From assembly GCF_014672835.1 (NCBI RefSeq), contig NZ_CP060244.1, forward strand, positions 385,001 to 449,000: a stretch of 64,000 nt of DNA, in the 5' to 3' direction. Shown here piece after piece: positions 55,138 to 64,000 of this stretch (position 1 is the first letter of the stretch; each line of letters opens with the position of its first letter). The position numbers and the translations under genes are program-made. The notes under the pieces are model-generated. The model did not search any database, had not been told where the DNA came from, and saw only the letters and a program-made list of their open reading frames with translations. This stretch comes from Entomobacter blattae (lineage in GTDB: Bacteria; Pseudomonadota; Alphaproteobacteria; Acetobacterales; Acetobacteraceae).

Positions 55138-56427
55138 CTAAACAGAACATGCCTCTGCCGCACGCATTCCAGACCTTATGGCACCTTCTATAGTGGAAGG
55201 CAAACCCGTATCTGTCCAATCTCCAGCCAAAACAAGATTGGAGAGCGATGTTTTCGCAGACGGCCGCTTGGTATCCTGATGGGGGGTAGCTGCAAAAGTA
55301 GCCCTTTTCTCCCACACCAACCTTGCAAAAGGGGGTGTATCCGGTAAGGAAAGCCTAAACCCCTTACCCAGTACAGTTTTCACTTCGCCCCATATCTTTT
55401 CTTCTACCTCGCTCTGGGAAAGATTGATATAGCGGTTTGCAGCACTAACGGTAATAGAAATAATGCCGTTACGAATAAAAATCCACTCGACCATCCCGCC
55501 ACTTACCCCACAAAAACGGCTTTCTGCCAGCACCCCACAAAGCGAGAGCTCTTGGGGAAGACGATAATGGACATTCAAGATGCTTTCATACTCATCGGGG
55601 GCGGTAAATCCTGCCACATGAGGCGAAAAAACCTCCCGAGCAACCCAAGGAGGAAGGGTACTCACCACGTAATCATTTTTTTCAACCAGTACACGCTCAC
55701 CAGAGGAAAAAAAGAGGCTAACAATGCGGTTTTCTGCAATTTCACACCCTGTTACGCGCGTAGCCTCTCTCACCTCTGCGCCCATAAATTTTAGAAAATT
55801 TATCGCTGGTTCCACAAATGTTTCTGACAGCCCCTCTTGCGGAAAAAGCGGCAGACAGTGCCCCCCGCCTGCGATAACACTTTGGCGTAAAATAGAGGCA
55901 AATAACTGCGCACTGGCTTTATCCAGCGGGGTATTCAATGCAGAAATGGCCAAAGGCGTTAAAAGAAGGTGAGCTAAGTTCCCTTCTCTCAAACACTCTG
56001 CAACGGTTACGGTATGATCCGCCCGCAGCAATTTCAGAAAAGTGGCATATTCCTTTAGCCTTACCCCCGGTATACGCTGTGAAGAAGAAAAAAGCCAAAA
56101 AGGGAATCGCCCTTTGGAAAGCAACAATGTCCATTGTTTGTGCGTGCCAAGATCATAAAAGGGAAATTGCGGTTTTCCAGAAACATACAGGCTGGTTTTA
56201 CTGCCTATTCTTTCCAAATAGGCCATGACAGCCTGATTGCCAGAGAGAATGAGATGATTGCCATTGTCAATCCTGCTCCCGAGCTGACTATCATAATATG
56301 AACGCGCCCGCCCGCCCAAGGCACGCGCTGCCTCGTAAAGAGTAACCCGCCTACTCTGAGTTGCCATACGGGTTGCAGCGGAAAGACCAGCCAACCCCCC
56401 GCCCAGGACATGTATATGTGCAACCAT
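55138..56427 (-). CDS. hpnE: Hydroxysqualene dehydroxylase
   Basis: A 429-residue FAD-dependent enzyme. The N-terminus has the nucleotide-binding VLGGGLAGLSAATRMA (about 7-22), the following ARALGGRARSYYD block and the HLILSGNQAV segment. The C-terminal FAD motif LVLAGDWTDTGLPSTIEGAI (about 397-416) is also typical of amine-oxidase-like enzymes. HpnE reduces hydroxysqualene to squalene in the HpnCDE route. It lies 18 bases after hpnD. Confidence 0.9.
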   Translation of the reverse strand: MVAHIHVLGGGLAGLSAATRMATQSRRVTLYEAARALGGRARSYYDSQLGSRIDNGNHLILSGNQAVMAYLERIGSKTSLYVSGKPQFPFYDLGTHKQWTLLLSKGRFPFWLFSSSQRIPGVRLKEYATFLKLLRADHTVTVAECLREGNLAHLLLTPLAISALNTPLDKASAQLFASILRQSVIAGGGHCLPLFPQEGLSETFVEPAINFLKFMGAEVREATRVTGCEIAENRIVSLFFSSGERVLVEKNDYVVSTLPPWVAREVFSPHVAGFTAPDEYESILNVHYRLPQELSLCGVLAESRFCGVSGGMVEWIFIRNGIISITVSAANRYINLSQSEVEEKIWGEVKTVLGKGFRLSLPDTPPFARLVWEKRATFAATPHQDTKRPSAKTSLSNLVLAGDWTDTGLPSTIEGAIRSGMRAAEACSV

Positions 56428-56445
56428 GGTCTGACAAAATACCCT

Positions 56446-57387
56446 TTAAGCCAATAGACTTTTTACAGCTATCCCTAATTTTTGCCAAGGGGCCAAGGAA
56501 ACTGACTTGCCCGTATTATTCCAGCCTTTTTTCTTCTGGGCCTTCAGAAGAGCCTCATAAGCAAACGCCATTAACCGTGCTGGACGCATTGCCTTTTTAT
56601 CACACTGAGCCATAACTTTATAGGCTTCACGAAAATGGTCCTGAGCTCGAAGCGCCATGATGCGGCATACATCTGATAAATTTTCATGGTAGAGTGCTTC
56701 ATAAGGATCTTTAGGAATGCCATAACGGGCCAATAACTCTGCTGGTAAATACAACCTACCCCGTTGGGCATCTTCCCCCAGATCACGTAAAATATTCGTA
56801 ATCTGTAAAGCACGGCCCAAATGATAAGCGACCTTGCTTCCCAACGGTGAAGGCTCACCAAAAATCCGCACAGAAAGACGCCCAACCGCTGAAGCAACCC
56901 GATCACAATAAAGATCAAGGGTTGCCTCATCTGGTGCTATGATAGCCGTTTGGGCATCCATTTCCATTCCATCAATCACATCGTTAAAGTCCTGTTGTGC
57001 AAGACCATAGCGACGGATAGCAAACAACAAGACCCTATCGAGAGAATCGCCTGTTTGCCCAGAAAAAAGGGCTGAAATCCGCTTTTTCCAAGCTTGAAGG
57101 GCCTCAATCTTTTCCTCTTCAGGGCCGTCCTCATCGGCAATATCATCAACCACACGGCAAAAGGCATAGAGAGCGTACATCCCAATACGACGCGTTAGGG
57201 ACAGGCTCTGCATGCCTTTGGCAAAAGAAGTGCCAGCTTGTTTGACAATTTCTGCCACCGCACGAACATCTTCTGGAGTACAGACCCCATTGCCAGTGTT
57301 CCTTGTTTTTGCTCGATCAAGGAGGATGTACTCTTCTTTATTCTTACTGATCTCTTCAGCAGCATGCACCGTCACAATTTGCTCCAC
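56446..57387 (-). CDS. hpnD: Presqualene diphosphate synthase
   Basis: A 313-residue all-helical trans-isoprenyl synthase. The first aspartate motif is in CRVVDDIADEDGPEEEK (about residues 75-91) and the second in LQITNILRDLGEDAQRGRLY (about 190-209). It couples two farnesyl diphosphates to presqualene diphosphate. It is the third gene of the HpnC-D-E route. An in-frame start with a slightly extended N-terminus (about 20 polar residues) is accepted, since no better start is seen. Confidence 0.9.
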   Translation of the reverse strand: MEQIVTVHAAEEISKNKEEYILLDRAKTRNTGNGVCTPEDVRAVAEIVKQAGTSFAKGMQSLSLTRRIGMYALYAFCRVVDDIADEDGPEEEKIEALQAWKKRISALFSGQTGDSLDRVLLFAIRRYGLAQQDFNDVIDGMEMDAQTAIIAPDEATLDLYCDRVASAVGRLSVRIFGEPSPLGSKVAYHLGRALQITNILRDLGEDAQRGRLYLPAELLARYGIPKDPYEALYHENLSDVCRIMALRAQDHFREAYKVMAQCDKKAMRPARLMAFAYEALLKAQKKKGWNNTGKSVSLAPWQKLGIAVKSLLA

Positions 57388-57479
57388 AGCTTTTCGTGCC
57401 TAAAATTTATATTGTCGTATCTTATAATATAAGACAAAGATCAATAGGCTTTATAAAAATGACAGGACATTCTCCCCTC

Positions 57480-58388
57480 TTACGAGGGTTTTGATGATAA
57501 CCACCGCAATGCCTTAAGAGCTGCCATAGCAAAATCAAGCTTGGTAAGCTTGACACGCCCCGCCAAAGGATCTTGATTACGAAGGCGAGAGGCCAATCTT
57601 TTAGAAAGACTGACAATCACAGCACTTTCCAGACGCATCCTGCGGTTGCGCACAACACCGAGTAACAAGCTAGCCTGCCGGTTGAAGGCATCAACCTCAT
57701 CGAGCATGCGGTTAAAAACCAGCCGAAGAGGGACAGAGGTATAATCTGCCAGAACATCTTCTATCTTTACACCCTCTTCTGCCATCCAATCCTGAGGAAT
57801 ATAACACCGGCCCAGATTTTTCCAATCTTTCTTGCAGTCCTGCAGATGATTTAAAACCTGAAGAGCAGTGCATAAGGCATCGGAATAAGCAAAGACAGCG
57901 CTCTTCTCTCCATGGAGCTGTAAAAGAAACCGCCCAACAGGATTTGCAGAATACCGACAATACTCTAACAGTTCATACCAATTAGCATAAAGGAGCTTTA
58001 TAGAATCCTGACGGAAGGCTATCAACAGATCTGTTGCTGTTGAGGATTGAACACGGCTTCCTTTAAGCTGCTGGGCCAAAGCCACGGCCGAGGCAGCATC
58101 AGTCCGCGATAAAGGAGGAGAGACCCGCCCTAAAACCACGTCCTCCAGGGCGTTAAGCCGGGCTATTTTCTCTTCAGGGGAAAGACGGGAAGAATCTGAA
58201 ATATCGTCAGCAACACGGGCAAACTGATAATAAGCATGCACAAAGGGCCGTCTGGATTGATCGATCAACCATGAACCAACAGGAAAATTCTCATCCCTAG
58301 CGGTTTTAGTCGATGTTACATCCTCTCTGCCCCATGGATTATCCTTTAAATTCTGTGATCTGTGCCGTTCCAATCCTTGCCGCTCCAA
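57480..58388 (-). CDS. hpnC: Hydroxysqualene synthase
   Basis: A 302-residue all-helical enzyme of the squalene/phytoene synthase family. The N-terminus contains DENFPVGSWL and FARVADDISDSSRLSPEEK (about residues 57-75), with the first aspartate motif. The second is replaced by QVLNHLQDCKKDWKNLGRCY (about 180-199), as in HpnC. It converts presqualene diphosphate to hydroxysqualene. The start is a TTG at 58388 with AGGGG 8 bases upstream; no ATG is available nearby in frame. The 92-base gap to hpnD contains a small palindrome. Confidence 0.88.
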   Translation of the reverse strand: MERQGLERHRSQNLKDNPWGREDVTSTKTARDENFPVGSWLIDQSRRPFVHAYYQFARVADDISDSSRLSPEEKIARLNALEDVVLGRVSPPLSRTDAASAVALAQQLKGSRVQSSTATDLLIAFRQDSIKLLYANWYELLEYCRYSANPVGRFLLQLHGEKSAVFAYSDALCTALQVLNHLQDCKKDWKNLGRCYIPQDWMAEEGVKIEDVLADYTSVPLRLVFNRMLDEVDAFNRQASLLLGVVRNRRMRLESAVIVSLSKRLASRLRNQDPLAGRVKLTKLDFAMAALKALRWLSSKPS

Positions 58389-58516
58389 TGCTCCATCCCC
58401 TTTCTATAACCCTACCTGCCAATAGTTTTTCTGAAATACCGTAAAGGCGATCTGACCCTTTAACCACCCTATTCCACCCCACAAATCAACCCCATGCAAG
58501 GGCTTGTGTGCCTTTC

Positions 58517-59524
58517 TCAACGCCACTTTTTTTTAACCATTCCATGCGTACAAAACCACTCTATGGCATCGGCAACAGCAAGGCTGGCCGAACGGGCTGA
58601 ATAACCCAAATCGTGCTCCGCTTTATGGGAGGAGAAAAACATTTTCTTACGAGACATTAACAGCATTTCGCGTGTCACACGTGGCTCAATAGGGGCAATG
58701 CGGGCTATCCATTCCGAAATAACAGCAATGGGCCAAACCGTTTTCTGCGATACTTCCATCAAGGGGGGCCTTACATCCACCATACCAGCAATAAGGTTAA
58801 ACAGCTCTTTAAGGGTGTAGTTTTCGCCACCCAGAATATATTTTTCCCCCAGTCGTCCCCTTTCCAAGGCCAAACAATGCCCTTCCGCCACATCATCCAC
58901 ATGAACAATATTCAGGCCCGTATCCACATAGGCCGGCATTTTGCCATTGGCGCAATCGACTATCATCCGCCCTGTAGGTGTGGGCTTGATATCACGCGGG
59001 CCAATGGGGGTTGAGGGGTTAACAATCACCACCGGGAGTTTTGTCTCTCTATAAAGAGAGAGTACAGCTTGCTCTGCCCTGTATTTAGACTGTTTATAAA
59101 CCCCAACAATCTTCTCGGGGCAGACCGGTGTTGTTTCATCAGCACTGCTGCCATCTTCCTTAAGCCCAAGGGCTGCCACAGAAGAACAATACACAATCCG
59201 TTCAACCCCAGCGTGATGGGCTGCTTTCATAAGCTTGATCGTTGCGATAACATTCGCACGCATCATGCGGGCTGGATCCGGCACCCAAAGCCTGTAATCT
59301 GCAGCAACATGAAAAACGTATCTGCAGCCTTGCACAGCTTTTGTCAGGCTCTCAAAATCCAGTAAATCCCCCTCAACACGTTCTCCTTCTATATCGGCAA
59401 TATTCCTTAAATCGCTCTCGTGACGTACAAGAAAGCGAAGCTGATGACCCCTTTTGTGAAGAGCACGCGCGACAGCAGAGCCAACAAAACCCGTTGCACC
59501 CGTTATTAACGTAGAATGACCCAT
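58517..59524 (-). CDS. hpnA: Hopanoid-associated sugar epimerase
   Basis: A 335-residue extended short-chain dehydrogenase. It has the NAD-binding ITGATGFVGSAVARAL (residues 7-22). The catalytic Ser/Tyr region is CSSVAALGLKEDG then YKQSKYRAEQAVLS (about 152-165, with the YxxxK). The fingerprint NPSTPIGPRDIKPTPTG (about 181-197) places it in the HpnA family, found in hopanoid clusters. The exact substrate is unknown. It heads the hpn operon on the minus strand, with a 128-base gap before hpnC. Confidence 0.9.
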   Translation of the reverse strand: MGHSTLITGATGFVGSAVARALHKRGHQLRFLVRHESDLRNIADIEGERVEGDLLDFESLTKAVQGCRYVFHVAADYRLWVPDPARMMRANVIATIKLMKAAHHAGVERIVYCSSVAALGLKEDGSSADETTPVCPEKIVGVYKQSKYRAEQAVLSLYRETKLPVVIVNPSTPIGPRDIKPTPTGRMIVDCANGKMPAYVDTGLNIVHVDDVAEGHCLALERGRLGEKYILGGENYTLKELFNLIAGMVDVRPPLMEVSQKTVWPIAVISEWIARIAPIEPRVTREMLLMSRKKMFFSSHKAEHDLGYSARSASLAVADAIEWFCTHGMVKKKWR

Positions 59525-59777
59525 GATGTTGAGAAAAACCTTTCAGCCAATTTTATCGACCAATTGCCCATTTAAGATAACAATATGTTTTAAACGACAA
59601 AAAAAACTTTCCGGAGAACGTGTTTTTGTCTAGTGTTCTGCCAATACCAAAACGCCCCTGTCTAACCTTTTTACAACGGGGTATTGCGGGATAAATGGCT
59701 ATTCTCTTTAATTTTGGACTTTTACTCTCTTTTGGCATTTTTGCCAATCACTCCCTACTACCAGAGTCGATAAGAAC

Positions 59778-60890
59778 TTGAAAAAACTTTCCGCTATTCT
59801 CTTTTTTCTGGGCCTTTGTATCGTTACAGCCATCACAGCATGGGTGGGGTTTGATGTCGTTGCCCAGGCCTTTTTTTCTATTGGGCTATGTGGCTTTATC
59901 CTTCTCATTTTATGGCAACTCGGTGTTGACCTTATCTTGGGAAAGGCCTGGCAAGCCGCGTGTCCCCAATATGGCTTTCTTAACCTTACAGGAGCACGAC
60001 TAGTCCGCGAAGCTGCGATAGCGTGTTTGCCTTTTTCCTTCCTGGGAGGACTTATTATTAGCATACGGGCGACGATCCTGATGGTTTCAAAGTCCAAAAA
60101 CCGTCCCAAGATTGGATGGCTGGAAGCGGCCAGTGCCAATGTTATTGATATTACCACAGAAGTGTTGGGCCTGGCCTTTTATGTAGTACTGGGCGTATTT
60201 TTTCTAGTAGTACTCCACCCTGGCCTTAACCTCGCCTGGACAGGCCTTACAGGCGTTGTGGTTATGGTGATTGCCGTGACTGCCTTTGTATGGGCACAAC
60301 AACACAGCTATAACCTTATCAAGCAAGCTGCCCACTTTCTGGGAAAACATATTGCCGGGCCATGGCAAAACCTGGTGGTCAATGGGGTTGGCAACTTTCA
60401 GGCCCACCTTGACCAGGCTTGGAGCAACCCTCACCAGGTTGGGAAAAGTGCTTTCTATCATGCTATTGCCTGGATCGCCAATACGGGGAGCACCTGGACG
60501 GCTTTCCACTTTCTTGGGGTTCCTCTCGGCTTTCTAGATGTATTGGCGATAGAGGCCATCACCTGTGCCATTACCTCTATCTTGTTTATTGTTCCAGGGA
60601 GTCTTGGAATCCAGGAGGCTGCCTATATCTCGCTTGGAGCCGTTTACGGTATTAACGCCGATTTATCTTTAAGTGTCTCTCTTCTTCGGCGGGCCCGCGA
60701 TATCAGCATTGGTATCCCTGCCCTTATCGGCTGGCAGATTATGGAGTTTATGACCATCAAGAATAATGGCCCCGATGAAAAGCACCCGCTATTAAAAAAT
60801 TCCTCATCCTCTCCCTCTTCAGAAGAGGACAGCCATTTGCCTTTTTATACCCCAAAAGAGGCAAAAATCCCAGAAATGACTTTCCATTAA
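59778..60890 (+). CDS. hpnL: HpnL-family membrane protein
   Basis: A 370-residue integral membrane protein of the lysylphosphatidylglycerol-synthase-like transmembrane family, with about eight helices. The family stretch LPFSFLGGLIISIRA (about residues 83-97) and the PGSLGIQEAAYISLGAVYG block (about 272-290) are typical of HpnL. It has a TTG start and a charged, Ser/Pro-rich C-terminal tail. HpnL genes accompany hopanoid genes and may act in hopanoid placement in the membrane. It runs opposite to the rest of the hpn cluster and probably starts its own operon with the dehydrogenase. Confidence 0.82.
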   Translation: MKKLSAILFFLGLCIVTAITAWVGFDVVAQAFFSIGLCGFILLILWQLGVDLILGKAWQAACPQYGFLNLTGARLVREAAIACLPFSFLGGLIISIRATILMVSKSKNRPKIGWLEAASANVIDITTEVLGLAFYVVLGVFFLVVLHPGLNLAWTGLTGVVVMVIAVTAFVWAQQHSYNLIKQAAHFLGKHIAGPWQNLVVNGVGNFQAHLDQAWSNPHQVGKSAFYHAIAWIANTGSTWTAFHFLGVPLGFLDVLAIEAITCAITSILFIVPGSLGIQEAAYISLGAVYGINADLSLSVSLLRRARDISIGIPALIGWQIMEFMTIKNNGPDEKHPLLKNSSSSPSSEEDSHLPFYTPKEAKIPEMTFH

Positions 60891-60904
60891 GCCCCCATCA
60901 TTCC

Positions 60905-61855
60905 ATGCAAGACTCTCCCATATCCCCTCTTTTTGAACGGCTTGTTATAATAGGCCCTGGACTTATTGGCTCCTCATTATTGCGCAGAGCATGTCTTGAT
61001 CGCACAATTGCTCGTACCCTGGTTACAACAGATCACAACCCCCAGGTTTGTGCCCATGTTACCCAACTGGGCATTGCCGATGAAGTCCATACTGAGTTAG
61101 CTGCCGCTGTAGAGGGGGCTGATGGGGTCATTTTGTGCATTCCGGTTGGAGCAATGGGAGAAGTGACAGAACAAATCATTCCCCTGCTTTCTCCCGGCAC
61201 CCTCCTCTCAGAAGTAGGGTCTACAAAAGTTTCCGTCATTCGAGCTGTCAGCCCTTTTTTAAGGCCTGATATCTTTTTTATTCCTACCCATCCCATGGCG
61301 GGTACAGAGTTCTCCGGCCCAGATGCTGGCTTTTCCACCTTGTTTGAAAATCGCTGGTGCCTGATTACCCCTAATATTGAAACTGTAACTACAGAAACAC
61401 AGAAGGAAAGAACGCTTTCCCCCCTTCCTCAGGAACGGGAAAATGCCACCAGAAAAATTGAAACCCTCTGGCAAAAAACAGGTGCTAAAACCCGCAGGAT
61501 GGATCCCATCCATCATGATAAGGTTTGTGCCATGGTCAGCCATCTTCCCCATCTTTTGGCCTTTACCATATGCAGCACGGCTGATGACCTGGCCGATGAA
61601 ACACGCTCGGAAGTTCTCGATTATGCTGCTTCTGGCTTTCGTGATTTTACCCGTATCGCCTCTTCTGACCCCATCATGTGGCGAGACATTTTTCTGAATA
61701 ATAAAGAGGCCCTTCTGGAAATGTTGGCCCGTTTTATGGAAGATGCCCAAGCCATGGCACGGGCTATAAGATGGGAAGATAGTGAGTTTATTATGGACAG
61801 AATTGAAAGGGGGCGGCGCATTCGCCACTCTCTCATTGACAATAAACAGGCATAG
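60905..61855 (+). CDS. tyrC: Cyclohexadienyl/prephenate dehydrogenase
   Basis: A 316-residue NAD(P)-dependent enzyme of tyrosine synthesis. The dinucleotide loop IIGPGLIGSSLLRRA is at residues 14-28. SEVGSTKVSVIRAVSP and FIPTHPMAGTEFSGP (about 118-132) hold the catalytic His, and the helical C-domain has SHLPHLLAFTI (about 213-223). It oxidises prephenate or arogenate with decarboxylation. It lies 14 bases after hpnL on the same strand, an order I have no functional reason for. Confidence 0.9.
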   Translation: MQDSPISPLFERLVIIGPGLIGSSLLRRACLDRTIARTLVTTDHNPQVCAHVTQLGIADEVHTELAAAVEGADGVILCIPVGAMGEVTEQIIPLLSPGTLLSEVGSTKVSVIRAVSPFLRPDIFFIPTHPMAGTEFSGPDAGFSTLFENRWCLITPNIETVTTETQKERTLSPLPQERENATRKIETLWQKTGAKTRRMDPIHHDKVCAMVSHLPHLLAFTICSTADDLADETRSEVLDYAASGFRDFTRIASSDPIMWRDIFLNNKEALLEMLARFMEDAQAMARAIRWEDSEFIMDRIERGRRIRHSLIDNKQA

Positions 61856-61924
61856 CCGCTTTACTATCCTATCTGCCCCTCCCCAAGAATAGGCTTAAAC
61901 CCTTAACCGAAACAGAGGTTTCCT

Positions 61925-63139
61925 GTGCCGCCTGCCAAAACCCTTTCCATGAAAGAGCAGATCAGAGCCAAAGACTGGTCCGTAACCCCACTGGGTGCAA
62001 GGGAAACATGGCCCCCTTTGCTAGTCTCTACCCTTAACCTTATTCTTGCTTCCTCCCTCCCTATGGCAATACGGTGGGGGAAAGAGCACATCCTTCTTTA
62101 CAATGACACCTATGCCCAATTTTCTGCCAGTCGGCACCCTGATATTTTAGGCCTACCTGGAGCAGAAGCCTGGCCTGAGCTTGCCTCCTTGCAAAAATAT
62201 ATAGATGAGGAAATTCACGCTCAAAAACCCGTTGTTATTTCTAACCAGTGTTTCAGAAACGTTGAGCACCCTTCAGAAGCTCCCCGTAACGATCTGTGGG
62301 TGGATATTCACTACAGCCCCATAGAGGACAGTAAAGGATATGTAAAAGGCATATTGGTTGTTATAGCTAACCCCATTACCCCAGAAACAGAGACCACCCA
62401 CCGCAACACCACCACTAAGGCGATCGAGCAGATTATTGGAGGCCTGGCCCATGATTTTAACAACATCCTCTCAGGAATTACAGGTAATTTGGAATTAATG
62501 GGCTTACGCGTTGCGCAAAAACGTTATGATACTCTTCCCCACTACATTGCCGAAGCCCATAATGCGGCCAACAGGGCAGCGGCCATTACCAATCATCTTC
62601 TTTCCTTTTCGCGCCAGCAAACCCTTATGCCCCGCCCTCTCAACCTTAACGAGACCGTTCTTGGTCTTGCTCACAAGCTTCAAACTCTTTACCCCTCCAC
62701 ACCAGAGTGCATGATACATATTAAAACAGAACTTCTAGCGACAGGGGAAGTATTTTGTGACCCCCAAAAGCTTGAGAGCGCCTTACTCAATATTTGCGAA
62801 AATGCCTATGATGCCATGCCAAAAGGGGGAACCCTTACCTTTAAAACGAAGAATTGTGTTATCAACCAAGAGCAGGCCAGCGCTTATACTTCAATCAATA
62901 TTGCCCCTGGATATTATGCTGTCCTCTATATTATCGACACCGGCGAAGGCATGTCTGCTCATACTCTTGCCAGAGCGTTCGATCCATTTTTTACCATGCG
63001 CCCCTTAGGGCACGGGAGTGGGTTAGGCCTTTCCATGTCTTACGGTTTCGTTAGACAATCAGAAGGATATATCAACCTCGCCTCCGCTGAAGGCCATGGC
63101 ACGACAATCCGAATTATGTTGCCCATGGCAAAAAAATAA
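61925..63139 (+). CDS. PAS-histidine sensor kinase
   Basis: A 404-residue soluble sensor kinase. Residues of about 15-150 form a PAS-like domain (DWSVTPLGARETWPPLL; LYNDTYAQFSASR). This is followed by the dimerisation helix with the phospho-accepting His in IIGGLAHDFNNILSGI (about residue 176-191). The ATPase domain shows the N box (NICENAYDAMPKGG, about 295), DTGEGMSAHT (about 337) and GHGSGLGLSMSYGFV (about 360). It has no membrane helix. The start is a GTG; an in-frame ATG at 61949 is possible. It has no response regulator next to it, so its partner lies elsewhere. Confidence 0.82.
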   Translation: MPPAKTLSMKEQIRAKDWSVTPLGARETWPPLLVSTLNLILASSLPMAIRWGKEHILLYNDTYAQFSASRHPDILGLPGAEAWPELASLQKYIDEEIHAQKPVVISNQCFRNVEHPSEAPRNDLWVDIHYSPIEDSKGYVKGILVVIANPITPETETTHRNTTTKAIEQIIGGLAHDFNNILSGITGNLELMGLRVAQKRYDTLPHYIAEAHNAANRAAAITNHLLSFSRQQTLMPRPLNLNETVLGLAHKLQTLYPSTPECMIHIKTELLATGEVFCDPQKLESALLNICENAYDAMPKGGTLTFKTKNCVINQEQASAYTSINIAPGYYAVLYIIDTGEGMSAHTLARAFDPFFTMRPLGHGSGLGLSMSYGFVRQSEGYINLASAEGHGTTIRIMLPMAKK

Positions 63140-63462
63140 GACCCCTTCAACACTGAGTAGGAGCGATAGAGCCCCTGCGTGACAGGGAATTCGATGACCT
63201 ACGAGCAATATCTGGCCGCTGAACGCTATGCGCTGCTCCACGAGGCTTCTCAAGGGTCAGACCAGGGGAGACGATGAAGTATTGGCTGCCGTGTTGATGG
63301 TTCCCTCCCACAAGATGGCGGAGCAACAATCCACACGCTTGACGTGCTCCGAGAGTTGCGGAAGCTAGAAGCTCTCCTCTAATTGATAACTCTTAAAAAA
63401 TAAAACGGCGGCTGTCTTAAAACACACCACCGTTTTTACTTCTCTCTATTGGGCAACCAACG
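63140..63462. other. Intergenic region with small ORF and pyk terminator
   Basis: About 320 bases. A 27-codon frame at 63194-63277 starts MTYEQYLAAERYAL after AGGG and stops early; another open piece follows in a different frame. Together they resemble a decayed small gene I cannot name. A hairpin at 63402-63436 (AAAACGGCGG/CCACCGTTTT) ends the minus-strand pyruvate kinase. Confidence 0.45.
63402..63436 (-). terminator. Intrinsic terminator of pyk
   Basis: On the minus strand AAAACGGTGG pairs with CCGCCGTTTT (one G-U) and is followed by ATTTTTT. It sits 27 bases after the pyruvate kinase stop. Confidence 0.75.
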
Positions 63463-64000
63463 TTATGAGATGGTAGCCACACGCAAGGTATTCGTAGAGC
63501 CAGCCACACCGAATGGTAAACCACCGACCACGACAATACGATCACCCTTTTGAGCACCTTGGGTAATAGCAGCCTCTATACTCTGGTTAACAACATCTTC
63601 TATCGTATGCACAGGAATTTCCTGACCAACAGAAAGCCCTTGAACCCCCCAAACAACTGCGAGCCGGCGAGAAATAATATCTGAGGAGGGCAGAGCAATA
63701 ATAGGCGTAAATGGACGCTGCCTAGAAACCTGAAGAGCTGCCCGCCCACTTAAGGTAAAAGCCACAATCGCCCTGGCCTGTATTTTTTCTGATATATCCT
63801 CCGCAGCGCTCGCAATGGATTCCTCAACAGTAGACCCTATGGCGACGGACTGACGTTTGACATGTTTTTGCCAGTCCATGTCTTTTTCAACTTCAACAAT
63901 AATCCGCCTCATCATAGAAACTGCTTCGACAGGATAGCCGCCAGAGGCTGTTTCTGCCGAAAGCATCACGGCATCAGCGCCATCAAATACAGCAGTGGCC
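63463..64000 (-). CDS. pyk: Pyruvate kinase, C-terminal part (partial)
   Basis: The C-terminal 179 residues of pyruvate kinase, running off the right edge; the apparent start at 63969 is internal. The segment begins inside DGADAVMLSAETASGGYPVEAV, the conserved Mg/K-site region of the barrel. It then covers the C-domain with RAIVAFTLSGRAALQVSRQRPFTP (about the allosteric phosphate site) and ends GVAGSTNTLRVATIS. It makes pyruvate and ATP from phosphoenolpyruvate. It is followed by a terminator. Confidence 0.95.
   Translation of the reverse strand, partial: ATAVFDGADAVMLSAETASGGYPVEAVSMMRRIIVEVEKDMDWQKHVKRQSVAIGSTVEESIASAAEDISEKIQARAIVAFTLSGRAALQVSRQRPFTPIIALPSSDIISRRLAVVWGVQGLSVGQEIPVHTIEDVVNQSIEAAITQGAQKGDRIVVVGGLPFGVAGSTNTLRVATIS

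Noticed and set aside
63194-63277. A 27-codon ORF before the pyk terminator as a gene
   Set aside because: Too short, no family, and seems to continue in another frame as decayed sequence.

Overview
The window looks like chromosome of an alphaproteobacterium of the acetic acid bacterium family (Acetobacteraceae), probably a host-associated or genome-reduced member. The basis is the combination of a complete early hopanoid set (hpnA, hpnC, hpnD, hpnE, shc, hpnG, hpnL), a bacterial sphingolipid gene set, the fabD-fabG-acpP-fabF-mltG order, and family-style proteins such as the GYF_2 and SYLF proteins. Base composition is AT-richer than in most of that family. Several genes survive only as fragments: a SulP permease, an outer-membrane efflux factor, a glycosyltransferase and a possible yidC piece. 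The genus assignment is inference; no rRNA or marker gene is present.

Region by region. 1-1777: end of a polysaccharide flippase and a CDP-glycerol-type transferase (surface polymer). 1822-13322: a lipid island with acyl-AMP ligase, dedicated acyl carrier protein and serine-palmitoyltransferase-type synthase on the + strand. A convergent pair follows, a lipid kinase and a TAM41-like cytidylyltransferase candidate. A phosphoesterase comes next, then lptF-lptG-lipid hydroxylase-nucleotidyltransferase-glycosyltransferase as one tight operon. 13590-17867: a decayed SulP permease, a protein resembling the N-terminal propeller of plant GINT1 (glucosamine inositolphosphorylceramide transferase), a small monooxygenase, a porin and an inositol-phosphatase-family enzyme. 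17989-24575: a SYLF protein, then (minus strand) mltG, fabF, acpP, fabG, fabD and a YdcF protein. 24715-30950: methyltransferases, a betaine-binding-like protein, a ferritin-like di-iron protein, bioB and an efflux-factor relic. 31049-33759: divergent copper ATPase and copper chaperone. 34369-36117: trpF, pyrF and lapA. 37049-41570: Nudix hydrolase, dicarboxylate symporter, folD, a lytic transglycosylase and a MetF-like protein. 41571-44780: mostly decayed DNA around a glutathionyl-hydroquinone reductase. 44887-51106: LOG protein, tRNA-Pro(CGG), a Cys-repeat exoprotein, a GYF_2 protein, a LysE exporter, an APC permease ending in a perfect 7-bp tandem array, and a nitroreductase. 51666-52333: a 56-residue metallothionein and an MliC-like exoprotein. 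52435-60890: hopanoid cluster. 60905-64000: tyrC-type dehydrogenase, a sensor kinase and the end of pyruvate kinase.

How it fits together: a large share of the window builds and exports outer-membrane lipids. Type II fatty acid synthesis feeds acyl chains. The sphingolipid island activates a fatty acid, condenses it with an amino acid and carries candidates for hydroxylation, phosphorylation, CDP activation and glycosylation. The hopanoid cluster makes the sterol surrogate, and LptF/LptG sit in the middle of the sphingolipid genes. The least described part is the putative head-group route (kinase plus TAM41-like plus nucleotidyltransferase plus glycosyltransferase, with a GINT1-like protein nearby). 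No ceramide N-acyltransferase or 3-ketosphinganine reductase was recognised here, so the pathway must be completed elsewhere.
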